Assembly (NCBI GenBank): GCA_030141605.1
Contig: JAQGDQ010000282.1
Span: forward strand, 1-64,000
Length of the DNA stretch: 64,000 nt
Direction of reading: 5' to 3'
Source: Tubiluchus corallicola
Taxonomy: Eukaryota > Priapulida > Priapulimorpha > Priapulimorphida > Tubiluchidae
In this document: piece by piece, positions 61,590-64,000 of the stretch
Layout: each line of letters opens with the position of its first letter
Numbering within the stretch: position 1 is the stretch's first letter
Translations under genes and position numbers: made by a program
Notes under the pieces: model-generated
The model's input: only the letters and a program-made list of their open reading frames with translations
Told to the model about the DNA's origin: nothing
Databases searched by the model: none

Positions 61590-62035
61590 CTCGGCATAAC
61601 TCATATCATTCAGTTTGTCTCATTGAGGCCTCTCATTTGATATGCAACAAGCTACTTTTGGTAGACCGTGGAAGGCATTTGTCTCCTCAACCCCTATTTT
61701 GCCCCCTAGATGTGTCGCGGATTAGCTATTCTTATTGTAACCTATACCATTCAATTCGCCTCACCAAGACCTTTCATTTGATATGCTACATGGCACTATT
61801 CGTAGACACTCGATGCATTTCTGTTCCCGACCCCACTTTTCGGTTTTTGCCCCTACTAGGGTCAGAGATCAATCAGTCTCGGGATAACTTATACCATTCG
61901 GTTTGTCTCATTGAGACCTTTCATTTGGTATACTATAAGCTAGTTCTGGTCGACACTGGAAGGCATTTGTCTCCTCGACCCCTATTTTGCCTCTTAGCGC
62001 TGTTCTGGACCCCCATTTTTCGATTTTTGCCCGTA
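61590..62035. repeat. satellite-like array, three units of about 141-147 bp (NHE intron 3)
   Basis: Three diverged units contain TA(C/T)CATTC.(A/G)TT(T/C)G(T/C)CTCA, then CCTTTCATTTG.TATGC and GGAAGGCATTTGTCTCCTC. Successive starts lie about 141 and 147 bp apart. The flanking segment to about 62530 is noticeably richer in C/G than the rest of the intron and may belong to the same element. The unit lengths are multiples of three, so one frame stays open for 224 codons; that frame shows no known domain. Confidence 0.75.
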
Positions 62036-62948
62036 GCAGAAATTTTTCCTGTGCATGGATGTCCCATATTTTGTGATGTGCAAGACCACACCCCGCCTAG
62101 CAACATACCAAATATTGTGACCCTAGCTCAAAAACTGTGGGAGCAGTTGGATCATAAAGAAAATAAAGACCCGCCTGCTCCGTGACCTTTGATCCGGAAA
62201 CTCCGGTCACATGCATACGTAGATAACTTTGCCTAGAGAGTGTACCCTGTGAGTTTTGTGTCCAATTGGAGGATCCCAAATTTTGCATTTTGGCCCCTCA
62301 CCTGGGCATTTAAAACTTGCCAGCTTTTTAAAACCCCAGGTGCACATCTACCCCATAGTACGCAAATACTTGTGAAAAAAATTTTGCAAAAACCCAAAAG
62401 TCCTAGGAGGAGTTGCGAGCTAAAGGAAAAACTGACCAATGCCCACTGCCTTTCCACCCTTGACCGTTGGTCAGCAGTTGCTATACTGTTGTTCGTGGCC
62501 CGCCAAGGGCTACCAACCCTGTGAGTTTAGTGAACCTAGCTTGCAAGGCTTACGAGTTATTAAGCGTTAAAGTGGTGGAGAATAAATAATAATAAATCAT
62601 AATAAATCAAGTTTTTGCTATCTTAGTTAATTTCATAAAGTTTTTGATTTCGAAGTTAAGAATTATATATAGTGATGTAAATTTAAAATTATTGGTAATT
62701 CTAACTGAAATTTTAAAAACATATGACTTAGGCACATATATTTACTGCCTAATATCCAGTATGAGTCATGGAACTAAATGGGTGAGGTATATAAAGTAGA
62801 AATAGGACCTATTTTTGCAGAGGGATTGTGTAATCTGGTGATCAAGCCTAATGAGTTCTACTTAGATTTCCAGATTTAAACCTAAATTTGCTTTCCGATC
62901 TTTTGTTTGTTTATCACAATAATAACTTTAAAATTAAGTTCACGCTGC

Positions 62949-63742
62949 TATATCAGGTGACGCAAAAAATGTGCGGAAGTTTTGATCACAATTTAGAAAA
63001 AAAAAATAAATCAATTAAAGATTGTCACACTGATGTTACAGACACCTACGTATGAACATCAAAAATTTTAAGTCATTCCTTTAGATTTTTCAAAAAAATA
63101 TAGACGTTTTAAAACAACAAATCAACAAATAAATGTGGGAAAACTTTGTATGTCACTGTTGTTGAAATTTACGAAAAGTGCTCTTTCTGTCCACCATTTT
63201 CATCGCAAACTAGATGAAGACATTTCTTCCAGTAGCTTACACCGTTTCTCACTTCTTCAAGCGAGGTGTAATTGCAGCACTCAACGTTTTTTGCCTTTAG
63301 TTCCTCTGCCCCCAACAGTTTGTACAGTCACTTTCTCTCTAAGGGAATTCCAGATACCATAATCCAGAGGGTAAAAGTCCCATTTTTTTTCTTTGCCATA
63401 AACCTTTATCAGTGCTTTATATTCTGTCATGATAACCATGAAGTAGACTAGTTAGTTCCTTTATTGTTTTGCTTCATGTACAGTGAGTGCTTTATACGTC
63501 ACTGAACGTGGCTGTTTTTCAGTCGATGATTGATGATTAGCTGACATTGTTTCAGCTTGTAATTTTTTAACGTGAAAAGCTTTTCGGTTACAACCTAAAA
63601 ACCACCAAAACTATAAGCTTGTAACTTTCCCAGCCAAAAATTAATGTATTGTAATATCGTACTGTGAAATTCGTAGACCACTTGCTTCTGATATCATTGT
63701 AGTCTAAACTTGTGCACTTTTTTTCTGTGCCACCCGATATAA
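62949..63742. mobile_element. MITE with terminal inverted repeats, copy 2
   Basis: The ends, TATATCAGGTGACGCAAAAA and ...CTGTGCCACCCGATATA, match the element at 6011-6501. Interior blocks are shared but this copy is about 300 bp longer. The extra part (about 63160-63350) holds a short open frame without recognisable transposase motifs. It lies downstream of NHE exon 3, in the same intron as the satellite-like array. Confidence 0.75.
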
Positions 63743-64000
63743 ATAAATAGTGCAGTAAATATGGTAATAACAGTGTAGGCAGAATTTATGTCATTTTGTT
63801 TTCAAATGATATTGTCAAAGAATAGTGATTGAGTGAACTGATTCAGTGGCAGCGACAGTAACAGATCCTTTAAGGAAGTTTATGCTCTGATTGAGTCTCA
63901 AATTAACACTCCTGACTGACATTAGTTAATGTCAAGTTCTGGCTGTTGATCACATTTAAAAGAAACTGTCAAGCAAGTATAGAATGTGGCGGCGTATTCT
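63743..64000. other. right window edge, NHE intron continuing
   Basis: No NHE exon, repeat end or RNA gene is recognised here. The exchanger's remaining exons must start beyond 64000. Confidence 0.5.

Noticed and set aside
61386-62185. Additional NHE exon in the open frame after exon 3
   Set aside because: The sequence does not continue the exchanger's TM helices and is explained by the repeat array.
1-64000. CRISPR array, bacterial operon or phage content
   Set aside because: No spaced direct repeats, no ribosome-binding sites and no dense ORFs. All real genes are spliced and animal-like.
1-64000. tRNA, rRNA or snRNA genes
   Set aside because: I found no convincing cloverleaf or conserved RNA core by reading. 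A covariance-model scan would be needed to exclude small ones.

Overview
This is animal nuclear DNA: AT-rich, with spliced genes of many small exons, GT-AG introns of about 70 bp to 3 kb, AATAAA poly(A) signals and scattered decayed transposons. The gene content (ARMC7, PDPR, STMP1-like, a Rab-like GTPase, an SLC9 Na+/H+ exchanger) is metazoan. An invertebrate or basal chordate with intron-rich genes fits; I cannot name the phylum.

Layout. 0-2 kb: remnant of an LTR retrotransposon with an intact Gag-like ORF. 2.66-3.23 kb (+): ARMC7, coding region in one exon. 5.2-22.8 kb (+): a complete 19-exon PDPR-type gene (pyruvate dehydrogenase phosphatase regulatory subunit), here PDPR-A, 881 aa. 25.9-41.6 kb (-): a second, divergent PDPR-type gene, PDPR-B, 878 aa, tail-to-tail with the first and with nearly the same intron map. 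41.7-43.85 kb: decayed CR1-like LINE. 44.6-48.0 kb (+): a 57-aa STMP1-like mitochondrial microprotein. 51.2-52.2 kb (-): a two-exon atypical Rab-like GTPase. 52.6-54.8 kb (-): two LINE remnants. 55.1-61.1 kb (+): the first three coding exons of an SLC9/NHE exchanger; the rest lies beyond the window.

Most notable: PDPR-A carries two adjacent versions of exon 11, both 193 nt, with the same splice phases and about 80% identical proteins. Using both creates an immediate stop and skipping both shifts the frame, so the arrangement requires exactly one: a clear mutually exclusive exon pair in the flavin-binding domain. PDPR-A also keeps the Trp-His that carries covalent FAD in the related dimethylglycine and sarcosine dehydrogenases. 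PDPR-B has Met there and has lost several other flavin-site motifs while keeping its folate-type C-terminal half. The pair therefore looks like one flavin-competent and one flavin-degenerate copy of a mitochondrial regulator.

Introns hold non-autonomous DNA transposons with visible ends (hAT with 8-bp target duplication, pogo-like with TA duplication, a TIR MITE family present twice), foldbacks and microsatellites. PDPR and the STMP1-like protein point to mitochondria; the other genes are unrelated neighbours, and nothing suggests an operon.
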